NCBI GenBank assembly: GCA_963815665.1 | Contig: CAWFHN010000013.1 | Location: forward strand, 434,001 to 498,000 | Direction of reading: 5' to 3' | DNA length: 64,000 nucleotides | Origin: DASUPK01 sp963815665 | GTDB taxonomy: Bacteria; Actinomycetota; Thermoleophilia; Solirubrobacterales; 70-9 | In this document: positions 62,958-64,000 of the stretch, piece after piece | Layout: each line of letters starts with the position of its first letter | Position numbering within the stretch: the stretch's first letter is position 1 | Position numbers and translations under genes: made by a program | Notes under the pieces: model-generated | The model's input: only the letters and a program-made list of their open reading frames with translations | The model's database searches: none | Told to the model about the DNA's origin: nothing

Positions 62958-64000
62958 TCGACCTGGCCGAACGCCTCGACGAGCTCGAATCCAGCGGGCT
63001 GCGCCGGCGACTTCGCGCGGTCGAGGGACCGCAGGGACCACGGGTGCTGCTCGACGGGCAGCCCGTTCTTCTCCTCTGCTCGAACAACTACCTGGGGCTG
63101 GCCGACCATCCGCGCCTGCGCCGCGCCGCCGCCGATGCCGCCCTGGCGCTGGGGACGAGCTCCGGGGCGTCCCGCCTGATCTCCGGCACGATGTCGATCC
63201 ACGCCAACCTCGAGGACAAGCTTGCGCAGTTCGAGGGAACCGAGGCGGCGCTGCTGTTCGGCTCGGGCTACCTGGCCAACACGGGCGCGATCGCCGCGCT
63301 GGCGCGCAGCGGCGAGGTCGTCTTCTCTGACGAGCTCAATCACGCCAGCATCATCGACGGCTGCAGGCTGGCGGGCGCCGAGACCTTCGTCTACCGCCAC
63401 CGCGACACGGAGCACCTCGAATGGGGGCTGCGCCGCGCGGCGGGACGGGGCGCCCTGATCGTCACCGACGGCGTCTTCTCAATGGACGGCGACATCGCCC
63501 CGCTCGAAGAGCTCGCGATCCTCTCCCGCCGCCACAGCTGCCGCCTGATGGTCGACGAGGCGCACGCCACAGGCTGCCTGGGGCCGGCTGGCAGGGGATC
63601 GGTCGCCGCCGCGGGCCTGACGGGCGAAGTCGACCTGATCGTGGGAACTCTCGGCAAGTCGCTCGGCGGCTACGGCGCCTACGTCTGCGGTTCCCGGGAG
63701 ATGGCTGACTACCTGATCAACACTGCCCGGCCCTTCATCTTCTCCACGGCCCCGCCGCCGCCGGCCGTCGCCGCGGCTTCCGCGGCCCTGGAGCTGCTTG
63801 TCGAGAGCCCCAAGCGGGTCGAACGGCTGCGCGCCAACGCGGCGGCCCTGCGCGAAGGGCTTCGTGCGGAGGGCCTCGAGCCGATCGGAGCGGACACTCA
63901 GATCGTCCCGCTGGTGATCGGCGAGGCCGATGACGCGATGGCTCTCTGCGAGCGGCTGCTCGAGCAGGGAATCTTCGCCCAGGCGATCCGCCCCCCCACC
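62954..64000 (+). CDS. bioF: 8-amino-7-oxononanoate synthase/2-amino-3-ketobutyrate CoA ligase family (3' end outside window)
   Basis: About 349 residues visible of a PLP alpha-oxoamine synthase: LLCSNNYLGLADHP, SSGASRLISGTMSIH, LLFGSGYLANTGAI, DELNHASIIDGC, VTDGVFSMDGDIAPL, VDEAHATGCLG, and the PLP-Lys in VGTLGKSLGGYG. Position after bioB supports 8-amino-7-oxononanoate synthase, which joins pimeloyl-ACP or CoA with alanine; glycine C-acetyltransferase is close in sequence. TTG 62954 is the start. Confidence 0.92.
   Translation, partial: MIDLAERLDELESSGLRRRLRAVEGPQGPRVLLDGQPVLLLCSNNYLGLADHPRLRRAAADAALALGTSSGASRLISGTMSIHANLEDKLAQFEGTEAALLFGSGYLANTGAIAALARSGEVVFSDELNHASIIDGCRLAGAETFVYRHRDTEHLEWGLRRAAGRGALIVTDGVFSMDGDIAPLEELAILSRRHSCRLMVDEAHATGCLGPAGRGSVAAAGLTGEVDLIVGTLGKSLGGYGAYVCGSREMADYLINTARPFIFSTAPPPPAVAAASAALELLVESPKRVERLRANAAALREGLRAEGLEPIGADTQIVPLVIGEADDAMALCERLLEQGIFAQAIRPPT

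Noticed and set aside
1..64000. tRNA, rRNA, insertion sequences and genomic-island boundaries
   Set aside because: I looked for T-loop motifs, transposase motifs, long terminal inverted repeats and composition breaks and found none.

Overview
The window is high-GC bacterial DNA with dense, tightly packed genes, many ATGA/GTGA stop-start overlaps, frequent GTG and TTG starts, and several actinobacterial hallmarks: HemQ, an adrenodoxin-reductase-like FprA, three MMPL transporters, two cytochromes P450, DUF3618/holin-X genes and many fatty-acyl-CoA genes. It fits an actinobacterium. My impression is a deep lineage such as Thermoleophilia/Solirubrobacterales, but that rests on gene style and cannot be proven here. 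No rRNA, tRNA, CRISPR array, insertion sequence or phage region was seen, and no gene-free stretch reaches 300 bases.

Layout. 1-7484 (minus strand) is an operon-like run: PrxQ peroxiredoxin, VanA-like Rieske oxygenase, its FMN/2Fe-2S reductase, a two-subunit dikinase resembling phenylphosphate/cresyl-phosphate synthase, a stand-alone pyruvate-carboxylase-type carboxyltransferase, and a HAD phosphatase cut by the window edge. 7565-15661 holds purU, a glycosyltransferase-flippase fusion, a membrane protein with a phosphatase-like ectodomain, hemQ, fprA and a GDPD phosphodiesterase. 15735-20806 holds a methyltransferase, BolA, a transglutaminase-like protein, a CGFS glutaredoxin, an A-type Fe-S carrier, a thioredoxin-fold protein, an epimerase and DegV. 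20844-27390 holds a small membrane-protein operon, an alpha/beta hydrolase, a TetR/nitrilase pair opposite an epimerase with a TetR-type operator between them, and a membrane molybdoprotein fused to a b-type cytochrome.

27410-44519 is a lipid or side-chain catabolic region: a translationally coupled operon (enoyl-CoA hydratase, acyl-CoA carboxyltransferase, unknown 97-aa protein, BKACE, CaiB/AMACR-like enzyme, MerR regulator, ICMT-like protein), two P450s, an MMPL transporter, a GGQEF/HD-GYP protein, two acyl-CoA dehydrogenases (one frameshifted) and two DGPF proteins with ECF42-like promoters. Two divergent promoter regions in this block (about 33.67 and 40.68 kb), each next to a P450, share an operator-like element. 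44697-56900 holds an MMPL, an MFS transporter, a thioesterase, SDRs, a methyltransferase, a lactonase-like MBL protein, PlsC, glpK, GT2, a free biotinyl domain and an enoyl-CoA hydratase. 56897-64000 holds a third MMPL, a sigma-70 factor, a GH3 enzyme, a cupin and the biotin genes bioB-bioF.

Across the window at least sixteen genes begin 6-8 bases after a TANNNT hexamer and lack a Shine-Dalgarno sequence, which points to widespread leaderless transcription. This signal was used to choose several starts.
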